From: Acidobacteriota bacterium
Lineage (GTDB): Bacteria > Acidobacteriota > Terriglobia > Terriglobales > Acidobacteriaceae
Length of the DNA stretch: 8,443 nucleotides
Assembly: GCA_021811745.1 (NCBI GenBank)
Contig: JAJZNH010000210.1
Location: forward strand, 1-8,443
Direction: 5' to 3'
Shown here: positions 1 through 6,405 of the stretch, in pieces
How positions within the stretch are numbered: the stretch's first letter is position 1
Layout of the letters: every line of letters starts with the position of its first letter
Made by a program: the position numbers and the translations under genes
The notes under the pieces: model-generated
Told to the model about the DNA's origin: nothing
What the model saw: only the letters and a program-made list of their open reading frames with translations
Database searches by the model: none

Positions 1-388
1 CAAGAGGGGCGAGGTTCACCGGAGGGGGAGGGGGTGAAGGATGTTGCGCTGGACGAGGAGTGAGGATGCTCGTGGCCATCGCGCCCATCGGGCTATCCAG
101 GATGGGCAGAATTCGCTGGACAAACGGCAAGGCGACGCGCAAAGCATTGACCGCCCGCTGGAAAGTTGAGGAAGGTAGATCAGCAGCCAGCGGCGGATTG
201 GGCAGCGCGCGGCCCGGCGAAGGCATAGGCGCGCCTTGCCGGGAACCGCTCTGAAGATGCGGCTGTGCCGTACGTGCGGCCCCGTTTCCCTTGGGAAGCG
301 GAGAGCCGACGGCCCGAGGATGCGGCGCTTCTGCGGCCGGAGGCGCAGGAACCGGATCGTTCAAGTCAAGGTCTTCCGAATCGCGCAT
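1..388 (-). CDS. Proline-rich conserved hypothetical protein (C-terminal part outside window)
   Basis: An open frame runs without a stop from ATG at 388 to the left edge (129 codons plus one base), so the gene is truncated by the window. The start is supported by AAAGGAAG on the minus strand (392-399), with AGGA 5 bases from the ATG. An in-frame ATG 18 bases upstream (406) has no such site. The first 70 or so residues are low-complexity, rich in Pro, Ala and Gly, and probably disordered. Residues 76-98 (FQRAVNALRVALPFVQRILP onward) form a hydrophobic or amphipathic helix. A second proline tract follows at 117-123. There is no signal peptide and no catalytic motif. From memory it resembles an acidobacterial hypothetical family that continues with a coiled coil and a C-terminal membrane helix, but that part is not visible here. 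No function is assigned. The gene lies downstream of the PQQ dehydrogenase on the same strand, 205 bp away, with two hairpins between them. Confidence 0.6.
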   Translation of the reverse strand, partial: MRDSEDLDLNDPVPAPPAAEAPHPRAVGSPLPKGNGAARTAQPHLQSGSRQGAPMPSPGRALPNPPLAADLPSSTFQRAVNALRVALPFVQRILPILDSPMGAMATSILTPRPAQHPSPPPPPVNLAPL

Positions 389-391
389 GGA

Positions 392-399
392 CTTCCTTT
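392..399 (-). promoter_or_regulatory. Ribosome binding site of the left-edge hypothetical gene
   Basis: AAAGGAAG on the minus strand lies just upstream of the ATG at 388, with AGGA 5 bases from it. It favours this start over the in-frame ATG at 406. An AT-rich TATATAT stretch further upstream (about 421-427) could be a -10 element, but no convincing -35 partner was found. Confidence 0.5.
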
Positions 400-467
400 C
401 TTCCATAGACGGCAATTCCCAATATATAAAGGATTTTCGCGCGGGGAGGGAAGACGAATTCAAAATG

Positions 468-509
468 CCGGGCGCCAGCATTCCCGACTCGGGGGATGCT
501 GGCGCCCGG
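468..509 (-). terminator. Long hairpin, candidate terminator after the PQQ dehydrogenase
   Basis: The arms CCGGGCGCCAGCATTCCC (468-485) and GGGGATGCTGGCGCCCGG (492-509) are complementary at 17 of 18 positions, around a 6-base loop. On the minus strand the hairpin is followed by CATTTTG, a short T-run. It sits 84 bp downstream of the dehydrogenase stop, so it could end that transcript. The single imperfect pair is G-U on a plus-strand RNA but A-C on a minus-strand RNA. An alternative is an extragenic palindromic repeat unit. The structure is certain; its role is inferred. Confidence 0.45.
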
Positions 510-513
510 TCCT

Positions 514-557
514 GCCCCACTCGATCGATAGCGAAAAAAGTGCCAATCGGGTGGGGC
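514..557. repeat. Second inverted repeat, adjacent to the long hairpin
   Basis: GCCCCACTCGAT (514-525) and ATCGGGTGGGGC (546-557) pair at 11 of 12 positions across a 20-base loop containing an A-run. The one imperfect pair is again G-U in the plus-strand sense. It starts 4 bases from the 468-509 hairpin, giving a tandem two-hairpin block between two minus-strand genes. No T-run follows on either strand, so it is not a classical terminator alone. Confidence 0.4.
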
Positions 558-593
558 CTTCATAATCCAACGGCGGAATCGGCAAGTGCAGAC

Positions 594-2948
594 CTAGTTC
601 TTGCCGCGGCTGGGCAGCGCGAGCGCCACATAGCCGCTCCAGGAGTCGGCGGGAAATGTTCCGCCGGGCGGCAGGTAGGCGTCTTTGGGGTACGGGGTGG
701 CTCCGCCGCACACAGCCACAAGAACATACTCCCGGCCATGTGCCTCGTAGACTGCGGGAACGCCTTGCGATCCGTTGGGCAGGGGGATGCTTGCGATCAC
801 CTTGCCGGTGGCGCTATCCAAAGCGTAGAGCGTGGAGTCGTTGCCGGCAAAAAAGATGAGACCTCCGGCGGTGACGACCGGCCCACTCTTGGGAAACACG
901 TTTCCGTCATGCTTATAGCCAGGAGGAGCTTCGGGCAGGCCACCATAGGGCACCTGCCATTTGATCTTGCCGGTGTTCAGGTTGTAGGCCGTCAGCGTGC
1001 TCCACGGCGGGATGATGATAAAAGGCTCGTTGCCGTAGCCGGTTTTGTAGCGGGACGGGGGCGGTGTGACATCCGGCGGATAGGGGGGGGCGCTGAATAA
1101 CTTGAAGATTGCCTGCATGCGCGCCGACGGCGCCGAACCTGGCGGTGCCAGGCTGGGCTGCTTGAGAAAGGCGAGTAGTTCGTTCATGGGCTGAGCCGGC
1201 ATCTTCGCGAAGGAAGGCATGATTCCTCCGCCTGTTTTGATGAAGGCCCGTGTGGCCGCCTCCCCCAAGGTGCTGACAGCGTTGTCGATGGCTGGCCCGC
1301 GCGTGCCCTTCAGATCCACGCCGTGGCACTCCTGGCAGTTCTGTTCATAGATGGCGCGCCCCATCTCTGGAACCGTTGGAAGGCCCCGTCTGCGCCGTAC
1401 CGCACTGGGGGGCGCACTCGGAACTAAGCCGCCTGCATTGGCCGCTGTGGAATGCCCGGAAGGCTCGAGTTTGAGAATGGAGGGAACATTCCGGTTCACC
1501 ACGTAGACGGTGCCGTTAGTGGGGTCGGATGCCGTACCGAAGAATAACGCTCCCCCGTTCACGCTGGGAAGCGAGATGGTTTCGCGATTGATGCTCGAAG
1601 GCATGTAGAAGCCGTATTGGGCTTTCGAGACGCGGTTCTTCCACCAGGCGATTTGCGAGGGTCGCATGAAGCCGGTGAATAGATACGATGGCTTCCAACC
1701 CTGGCGCGCAAAGGGCGGCGGGGCGGTGGGAAAAGGCTGCGTTGGCCAACTGTGCTCATCAGGTACGTGGCTTTGAGGAACGGGACGCTCTACCACGGGC
1801 CAAAGCTCCTTGCCGGTGAATTCATTAAAGACCCAAAGAAAGCCATTCTTGGACGCCACGGCCACAGCATCGATCATCTTGCCATTGTGCCTGACCCTGA
1901 CCAGCTGGGGGGCTGCGTTCAGGTCGTAATCCCACAGATCGTGGTGAACATCCTGGAAGTACCAGAGCTTCTTCCCGGTGTTGGCGTCTAGCGCCACGAG
2001 GGAATCGGCATAGAGGTTAGCGCCCGGCCGGTCTCCGCCGTAAAGCTCGTACTTGCCGGAGGCTAAGGGGACAAAGACGATGCCGTGCTTCACATCGACG
2101 GTTAGTTCACCCCAGGCATCCACTCCGCCCATGTAGGTGTAGGCTTCCTTGGGCCAGGTGTTATATCCGAACTCGCCGGGGCGGGGAATGGTATGGAACA
2201 CCCAGACCAGCTTTCCGGTCACCACATCGAAGGCCCGGATGTCGCCGGGAGGCGCGAGGTATCCTTCACCGGTTGCGCTGCCGAGAATGATGATGTTCTT
2301 GTATACCTTGCCCGGACACCTGGAAGACAACGGCCTGGTGGTGCGGTAGAGACCGAGCCGAAGGCTTAGCTTACCGTGATTGGCGAAGGAATCCACGAGC
2401 TTGCCTGTCTGGGCATTGATCTCATCGAGGAAGCCGTTCGATTCTACGATCAGCCGCTGATCCTTCTTATCCTTGCTCTGCCAAAAGGTAATGCCGCGCA
2501 GGCCCATGATGCCGCTGAAGAAGGACGGGCTACCACCGGGGGTGGTGAAGCGGTGGATCCACAGTTGCTTCCCTGTGCTGGCGTTGACCGCAATCAGCGA
2601 GCCGTTCTCCGCGTCGAGATAGGCAATGTTGCCGACGACCAAAGGACTGAAGGTGTATGGCAGGTGATCCCCGGCCGGAAAACGCCAAGCCAGCTTGAGT
2701 TGGCTTACATTGCCGGTATTGATCTGCTTCAACCCCGAATAGTGCGAGCTGTCCGGACCGCCGAGGTAATCGCTCCAGGTGGTTCGGCGTGCCCAAGAGG
2801 CTGAGCTTGGTTGTGCGGATGCTGCTCCGGTCCAGACCAGCGCGGCCAGACTAGCAGCAAAAAAAAGCCTGAGCTTGCCCATCATGATCCCCCACGTCAT
2901 CGTCGCGCCCACTTGCCTGACGCGGCTGATTGCATCTGGTTTATCCAT
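594..2948 (-). CDS. PQQ-dependent dehydrogenase (quinoprotein) with internal cytochrome c domain
   Basis: This encodes up to 784 residues of an exported pyrroloquinoline-quinone dehydrogenase that would oxidise a sugar or alcohol in the periplasm and pass electrons through heme c. The beta-propeller begins with WSDYLGGPDSSHYSGL and shows repeated blade motifs such as NASTGKQLW, DANTGKKLWYF, NLNTGKIKW and DSATGKV. HHDLWDYDLNAAPQL (335 onward) is typical of the glucose dehydrogenase-like branch. A cytochrome c domain is inserted near 526-590: CQECH at 538-542 binds heme and M577 (GGGIMPSF) is the likely axial ligand. Pro-rich linkers flank it, and the last blades follow (about 625-780). The first 22 residues are not signal-like. 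MGKLRLFFAASLAALVWTGA from Met23 is, so the true start is probably the ATG pair at 2885/2882, behind GGGGGA. The natural substrate cannot be read from the sequence. The gene is divergent from the MBL gene. Confidence 0.9.
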   Translation of the reverse strand: MDKPDAISRVRQVGATMTWGIMMGKLRLFFAASLAALVWTGAASAQPSSASWARRTTWSDYLGGPDSSHYSGLKQINTGNVSQLKLAWRFPAGDHLPYTFSPLVVGNIAYLDAENGSLIAVNASTGKQLWIHRFTTPGGSPSFFSGIMGLRGITFWQSKDKKDQRLIVESNGFLDEINAQTGKLVDSFANHGKLSLRLGLYRTTRPLSSRCPGKVYKNIIILGSATGEGYLAPPGDIRAFDVVTGKLVWVFHTIPRPGEFGYNTWPKEAYTYMGGVDAWGELTVDVKHGIVFVPLASGKYELYGGDRPGANLYADSLVALDANTGKKLWYFQDVHHDLWDYDLNAAPQLVRVRHNGKMIDAVAVASKNGFLWVFNEFTGKELWPVVERPVPQSHVPDEHSWPTQPFPTAPPPFARQGWKPSYLFTGFMRPSQIAWWKNRVSKAQYGFYMPSSINRETISLPSVNGGALFFGTASDPTNGTVYVVNRNVPSILKLEPSGHSTAANAGGLVPSAPPSAVRRRRGLPTVPEMGRAIYEQNCQECHGVDLKGTRGPAIDNAVSTLGEAATRAFIKTGGGIMPSFAKMPAQPMNELLAFLKQPSLAPPGSAPSARMQAIFKLFSAPPYPPDVTPPPSRYKTGYGNEPFIIIPPWSTLTAYNLNTGKIKWQVPYGGLPEAPPGYKHDGNVFPKSGPVVTAGGLIFFAGNDSTLYALDSATGKVIASIPLPNGSQGVPAVYEAHGREYVLVAVCGGATPYPKDAYLPPGGTFPADSWSGYVALALPSRGKN

Positions 2949-3209
2949 GTGCTGATTGCGCAGGATAGAAGTCCATCCAGTGCGCGACCCCCAGCCTTTT
3001 ATCTCCGTTGCACTTCGAATTCAGGAGAATGTGTGCGAGGCGCGCGAATGGACATATCGCAAAGCGTAATTCGCATTATGCAACACACGGCGGCTGTTTT
3101 CTCTTGCAGACAGCACTCTATCATGTTTGGGGCCTGGCCTACACAATGGAAGCTGCAGCGGAGTACGCTGGCAGTATGGGAGACGAGAATGACAGGATTT
3201 TAGACGCAT

Positions 3210-3220
3210 CCCGCAGCGGG
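3210..3220. promoter_or_regulatory. Palindrome CCCGCAGCGGG (possible operator)
   Basis: A perfect 5+1+5 palindrome sharing the 9-base core CCGCAGCGG with the one at 3293-3305. The two cores start 84 bp apart, close to eight helical turns. Its position in a divergent intergenic region is suitable for a regulator site. No regulator gene is present in the window, and the role is inferred. Confidence 0.25.
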
Positions 3221-3292
3221 TCACATTGCGGATAGTACTCATCCACAGGCGGCGCCGTATTCATCGATCAAAGCGACGGGTATTGCCGATCT

Positions 3293-3305
3293 AACCGCAG
3301 CGGTT
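3293..3305. promoter_or_regulatory. Palindrome AACCGCAGCGGTT (possible operator or short terminator)
   Basis: A perfect 6+1+6 palindrome, followed on the plus strand by two more T residues (TTTT at 3304-3307). It shares the core CCGCAGCGG with 3210-3220. With no plus-strand gene upstream, an operator is a better guess than a terminator, but neither is demonstrated. Confidence 0.28.
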
Positions 3306-3428
3306 TTGTGGGTAGAAGCTTTTTCCATAGATCCTGCGAGAGGCAAACAGGCCCGTAAGACTCGGATGGTAAGCAGGCTTATAGTGGGTTTTGGGGTGGT
3401 ATCCTGGGACCTCGATAGATGGAACCGC

Positions 3429-3434
3429 AGGAGG
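3429..3434 (+). promoter_or_regulatory. Strong ribosome binding site fixing a TTG start
   Basis: AGGAGG lies 6 bases before the TTG at 3441, at ideal spacing. The in-frame ATGs at 3306 and 3366 have no comparable site. Translation from this TTG begins directly with a signal peptide. Together these decide the start of the MBL-fold gene. Confidence 0.75.
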
Positions 3435-3440
3435 AGCTTC

Positions 3441-4589
3441 TTGTCGCATAGATTGCCTACTCTCATATGTTTGCTGGCTCTGGGCATGGTTGCTGCGCCC
3501 AGGTCGAACGCCGCAGGCCCAAGCTGGGGCTCGAAGAAGGATCTTCGCTTTAGTGTCGTGGACGTGGAAGGCGGAGCTGCTTCCATTTGGGTAACCCCGG
3601 AGGGTAAGTCGCTCGTCATTGACACTGGCTGGCCCCCAGGCTTCGGCCAGTGGCCGATGCGCAGGGGCGCAAAGTCTGCTCCCCCGATGACTTCGAGCGC
3701 CGTGCGCATCGCCGCGGCCGCAGCGGCGCTAGGCGTCACGCACATCGACTATCTGTTGTTGACGCACTATCACATCGACCACTCCGGCGGCGTGGATGCG
3801 CTGCTCGAGAAACTGCCCGCCAACACGTTCGTCGATCACGGCCCCAACAGCCAGTTTCTTCCGCCCAATGTTCCTGCCCGCTTTCGCAACTCCCCCTTTA
3901 CTACTGAGGCGCTCTATAAAAAATGGGTCGCCGCCTACCAGGGCCATCCTCACATCTCGGAAAAGGTGGGCCAGACGCTCGACATCGGCTCGCTGCACAT
4001 CAAGTTTGTGGCCAGCGCCGCGAAATTGATCAACTCCCCGCTCCCAGGCGCCGGCCAGCCCAACCCGTACTGCGTCGGCGTGCCGCAGAAGGCGGACGAT
4101 GGTGGTTTGGAGAATGTCTATTCGTTGGGCATGCTGATGACCTTCGGCAAGACGCGCATCCTCGACCTGGGAGACAACACCTGGAACAATGAGCTGAAGC
4201 TGCTGTGCCCGGTGAACAAGATTGGCAAGGTGGATGTGTACTTTGTTACTGGCCACGGAATGAACCTTTCCAGCAGCCCGCCGACGGCGGCCTTTGCGCC
4301 GCTGGTGGCGCTGATGCAGAACGGTCCCCTGAAGGGCGGCGATCAGGCTGTGCTCAAGACCGTCGAGAGTTTTCCTGGCCTAGAGGGTTTGTGGATGGAG
4401 CATTACTCTGTGCGCTATCCGGCACTGAACCCCAATCCCAACTACATCGCCAATCTCAACACGAAGCCCGACAAGACCTATCCGATTAACCTGGACATTG
4501 CCCCGTCAGGCAAGATTACGGTCACCAATCCGCGCAACGGATTTACCAAGGTTTATTGGGCGCGTGCGGCTGGCCACCAGGGCAAGTAG
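3441..4589 (+). CDS. Exported ComEC-like MBL-fold metallo-hydrolase
   Basis: 382 residues when read from TTG 3441. The N-terminus is a textbook Sec signal: MSHR, then LPTLICLLALGMVAA, with cleavage likely after SNA (22-24). The mature part opens like the hydrolase domain of ComEC: FSVVDVEGGAASIWVTPEG, then LVIDTGW (D61). The zinc motif THYHIDHSGG supplies H109, H111, D113 and H114. LDLGDNTW (D245) matches the later metal-bridging Asp. VTGHGMNLSSSP (H272) corresponds to the HHGS...S motif of ComEC, with Gly in place of the first His. Family knowledge gives a probably di-metal hydrolase; ComEC homologues act on nucleic acid or phosphodiesters, but the substrate here is unknown. There are no membrane helices beyond the signal, so it is a free periplasmic enzyme and not a DNA-uptake channel. 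The frame extends upstream to an ATG at 3306, but that extension would bury the signal peptide. Confidence 0.85.
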   Translation: MSHRLPTLICLLALGMVAAPRSNAAGPSWGSKKDLRFSVVDVEGGAASIWVTPEGKSLVIDTGWPPGFGQWPMRRGAKSAPPMTSSAVRIAAAAAALGVTHIDYLLLTHYHIDHSGGVDALLEKLPANTFVDHGPNSQFLPPNVPARFRNSPFTTEALYKKWVAAYQGHPHISEKVGQTLDIGSLHIKFVASAAKLINSPLPGAGQPNPYCVGVPQKADDGGLENVYSLGMLMTFGKTRILDLGDNTWNNELKLLCPVNKIGKVDVYFVTGHGMNLSSSPPTAAFAPLVALMQNGPLKGGDQAVLKTVESFPGLEGLWMEHYSVRYPALNPNPNYIANLNTKPDKTYPINLDIAPSGKITVTNPRNGFTKVYWARAAGHQGK

Positions 4590-4590
4590 T

Positions 4591-4642
4591 CATGGGCTGT
4601 AGTTCGTCGATCCCATGTGCGCTGAGGTTTTTGCAATTTTTT
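4591..4642 (+). terminator. Possible terminator after the MBL-fold gene
   Basis: CATGGG (4591-4596) and CCCATG (4612-4617) form a 6-bp stem with a 15-base loop, right after the stop codon. T-runs follow at 4628-4632 and 4637-4642. The T-runs are 10 or more bases from the stem and the stem is short, so this is a weak intrinsic terminator candidate. Confidence 0.3.
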
Positions 4643-4699
4643 CGCTTCACGTGTTGACATTGCAGCATCGTTCCAGGTGGGCTCTTCATGAGTGAGGGG

Positions 4700-4870
4700 C
4701 CACTTGAGCGCAGGGTTTCTGTAGCAAGCAGAACCCAAAGCGCTGTAACGCGCCTGGGGTGAATCCCCGCAGCCGGAATCGCTTGCGGCGAGGACTGCCG
4801 ACGGATTCAGCGGCTTGACTGTCCACCCTGCCCCTGAGCGCCGAATTGCCCCGAGGCAGTATCGGGAGGC
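4700..4870 (+). ncRNA. Possible structured 5' leader of the YdeI-like gene
   Basis: Several local stems are packed upstream of the YdeI-like gene: GGGTTTCTG/CAGAACCC (4713-4736), GCGC/GCGC around 4740-4753, GGGGTGAATCCCC (4756-4768) and two GCCG...CGGC units (from about 4772 and 4798). TGAATCC (4760-4766) is exactly complementary to GGATTCA (4803-4809), allowing an alternative pairing or pseudoknot. GGGGTGAATCCCCGCAGCC and the later GGCGAGGACTGCCGAC loosely recall the cobalamin riboswitch core and B12 box, but the usual ACTGT segment is missing and the match is imperfect. No known RNA family is assigned. Confidence 0.2.
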
Positions 4871-4882
4871 CCCTGCGGAGAC

Positions 4883-5134
4883 ATGGAAAAGAACAGAATT
4901 GCCACGGGTGTCGCGCATCGGGTGCCGCAGGATTTGCGGGAGGCGCTCATGTCCGATCCCGCGGCTCACGCAGCATGGCAGGATATTACTCCCCTTGCGC
5001 GCAACGAGTGGATCTGCTGGACCATCTCCGTCAAGAAGCCGGAGACCAGGAAGCAGCACGTCGAAAGGGTGTGCTCGGAGCTGAAAGAAGGAATGCGGCG
5101 GCCCTGTTGCTGGCCTGGCTGCCCGCATCGCTGA
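4883..5134 (+). CDS. Small YdeI/OmpD-associated-type protein with Cys-rich C-terminus
   Basis: 83 residues. The segment VPQDLREALMSDPAAHAAW (14-32), then LARNEWICWTISVKKPETR (38-56) and a closing amphipathic helix, is typical of the YdeI/OmpD-associated (OmdA, 'bacteriocin-protection') C-terminal domain. Here it stands alone, without the N-terminal domain found in longer members. The tail MRRPCCWPGCPHR carries C75, C76, C80 and H82, a possible metal or redox site, and C45 and C64 add to it. There is no signal peptide, so it is probably cytoplasmic. The molecular function of this family is not established; the bacteriocin-protection label comes from overexpression phenotypes of relatives. GGAG lies only 2 bases before the ATG (4877-4880) and GGGAGG 13 bases before it (4864-4869), so neither ribosome site is ideally spaced. 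An in-frame hairpin follows the gene (5138-5154). Confidence 0.72.
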   Translation: MEKNRIATGVAHRVPQDLREALMSDPAAHAAWQDITPLARNEWICWTISVKKPETRKQHVERVCSELKEGMRRPCCWPGCPHR

Positions 5135-5358
5135 ACCCCGGCGAGCGGCGCCGGCAGTTCACCCCCCCCTCCCCTCTTCCATCCCTGCGGAACGGCAGTT
5201 CATGTCGGCCTTGCTCACCGCAATTCTCCCGCCCACTGGCGAAATTTGGACAATGAAAAGATAGTAGAAATCGTCAGCAAGGATCCGGTCTTTCGGCGAT
5301 AGTATTCTAGAGCGTCTAAGGAAAAGGCAGAAAGCTGGATTCATCGTCGAGGTTTGTC
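5135..5358. other. Intergenic region upstream of the polyol genes
   Basis: It begins with CCGGCG/CGCCGG (5138-5154, 5-base loop), a terminator-like stem without a T-run that is followed by a C-rich tract (about 5161-5176). The second half is AT-richer and should hold the promoter of the dehydrogenase-permease pair. TAGTAT near 5299-5304 could be a -10 element, but no good -35 lies at the right distance. GAGG at 5349-5352, 6 bases from the ATG, is the ribosome site. Confidence 0.35.
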
Positions 5359-6405
5359 ATGAAAGCGCTGGTACTGGAAGAAAAACTCCGCCTCTTGCTG
5401 CGCGAGATCGATCTGGAGCAGAAGATGGGGCCGCACGACGTGCGCATTCGCATTGGGCGTGTGGGCATTTGCGGCAGCGATGTGCACTATTACAAGCATG
5501 GGCGGATTGGTCCCTTTGTGGTGAACGCGCCCATGGTGCTGGGCCACGAGGCGGCCGGCGTGGTCATCGAGGTGGGCAAAGAGGTGAAAGACCTGGCGCC
5601 GGGCGACCGCGTCTGCATGGAGCCCGGCGTTCCCGACATGAATTCGCGGGCCAGCCGCGAAGGCCACTACAACCTGGACCCGGCGGTGCGCTTCTGGGCT
5701 ACGCCTCCGATTCACGGCTGTCTGACGCCGGAGGTGGTGCACCCCGCGGCTTTCACCTTCAAGCTGCCCGATCATGTTTCGCTGGCGGAAGGGGCGATGG
5801 TTGAGCCCTTCGCTGTCGGATTGCACGCCGCGACCAAGGCCGGCATGAAGCCGGGCGCTATGGCCGTGGTGCTGGGCGCGGGGCCGATCGGAATCATGAC
5901 GGCGCTTGCCGCTCAGGCTGCGGGTGCGGGGACGGTAATCATCTCCGATCTTTTCGCGGAGAAGCTGGCGATTGCAGGCCAGTATCCCGCGATCTTGCCC
6001 TTCGATATCCGCAGTGGCTCATTGGCCGCTTTTGTGGCCGAACAGACCGGTGGCTGGGGAGCGGATGTGGTCTTCGAGGCCAGTGGCAGCACGCGCGCCT
6101 ATGAAGGAATCTTCGATCTCCTGGCGCCCGCCGGCGTGCTCGTGCTTGTGGGCATGACGCCTGCTCTTGCGCCCTTCGATGTGGTGGCGGCGCAGGCTAA
6201 GGAAGCCCGCGTGGAGACCGTCTTCCGTTATGCGAATGTCTATCCAAAGGCCGTGGCTCTGTTGGCCTCGGGCAAGGTGAATCTGAAGCCACTGCTTTCG
6301 GCAACCTTCCCTTTTGCGCAGGGGATTGCCGCCTTTGAACGCGCCGCCGAGGGTCGTCCGGCCGACGTCAAGCTGCAGATTGCGGTTGAGGACTCCGCTG
6401 CGTGA
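5359..6405 (+). CDS. Zinc-dependent xylitol/polyol dehydrogenase (medium-chain, sorbitol dehydrogenase type)
   Basis: 348 residues, full length for the family. It would oxidise a polyol at C2 to a ketose with NAD+ in the cytoplasm. Xylitol to D-xylulose (EC 1.1.1.9) is the best guess, from the close resemblance to rhizobial-type xylitol dehydrogenases as I remember them. Catalytic zinc ligands fit C38 (GICGSD), H63-E64 (LGHEAAG) and E149 (VEPFAVG). The Rossmann motif is GAGPIG (173-178), and D197 after beta-2 (VIISD) favours NAD over NADP. The structural-zinc lobe lacks its four Cys: [21 protein letters not shown] (88-108) replaces the usual CxxCxxC...C, as in other xylitol dehydrogenases of this branch. 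FEASGS and [20 protein letters not shown] are further family signatures. The start has GAGG 6 bases upstream. Its stop overlaps the start of the permease by 4 bases, so the two are translationally coupled. Sorbitol or arabinitol remain possible substrates. Confidence 0.9.
   Translation: MKALVLEEKLRLLLREIDLEQKMGPHDVRIRIGRVGICGSDVHYYKHGRIGPFVVNAPMVLGHEAAGVVIEVGKEVKDLAPGDRVCMEPGVPDMNSRASREGHYNLDPAVRFWATPPIHGCLTPEVVHPAAFTFKLPDHVSLAEGAMVEPFAVGLHAATKAGMKPGAMAVVLGAGPIGIMTALAAQAAGAGTVIISDLFAEKLAIAGQYPAILPFDIRSGSLAAFVAEQTGGWGADVVFEASGSTRAYEGIFDLLAPAGVLVLVGMTPALAPFDVVAAQAKEARVETVFRYANVYPKAVALLASGKVNLKPLLSATFPFAQGIAAFERAAEGRPADVKLQIAVEDSAA

Larger units (their letters stand above)
2949..3440. other. 492-bp divergent intergenic region without a supported gene
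   Basis: This lies between the divergent PQQ dehydrogenase and MBL-fold genes and must hold both promoters. Short open frames are present (for example 3008-3235, plus), but none resembles a known protein or has a convincing ribosome site. Visible structure: a hairpin with GCGCAGGAT (2958-2966) and ATCCAGTGCGC (2975-2985) just upstream of the dehydrogenase; CCCGCAGCGGG at 3210-3220; and AACCGCAGCGGTT at 3293-3305. No clean sigma-70 -35/-10 pair was recognised. The frame of the MBL gene is open back to an ATG at 3306, but that N-terminal stretch is not protein-like. Confidence 0.5.

Noticed and set aside
60..254. Plus-strand small open frame at the left edge
   Set aside because: The opposite strand has a continuous frame with a good ribosome site and a coherent Pro-rich protein, which is the better explanation.
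291..1100. 269-codon plus-strand open frame over the end of the dehydrogenase gene
   Set aside because: It is antisense to the well-supported PQQ dehydrogenase, shows no family signature, and is explained by GC-rich codon bias.
3008..3235. 75-codon plus-strand frame in the divergent intergenic region
   Set aside because: There is no recognisable family. AGGAG lies near 3022, inside the frame, and there is no good site before its ATG. Composition is unlike the neighbouring genes.
3729..4256. 175-codon minus-strand open frame opposite the MBL-fold gene
   Set aside because: It overlaps conserved metal-site codons on the other strand and has no family likeness.
4654..4683. TTGACA as a promoter -35 box for the YdeI-like gene
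   Set aside because: The -35 match is perfect, but no -10 hexamer resembling TATAAT occurs at 16-18 bases. It could be chance.
4553..5128. 191-codon minus-strand open frame across the leader and the YdeI-like gene
   Set aside because: It is antisense to the recognisable YdeI-type protein, spans the intergenic region, and is low complexity.
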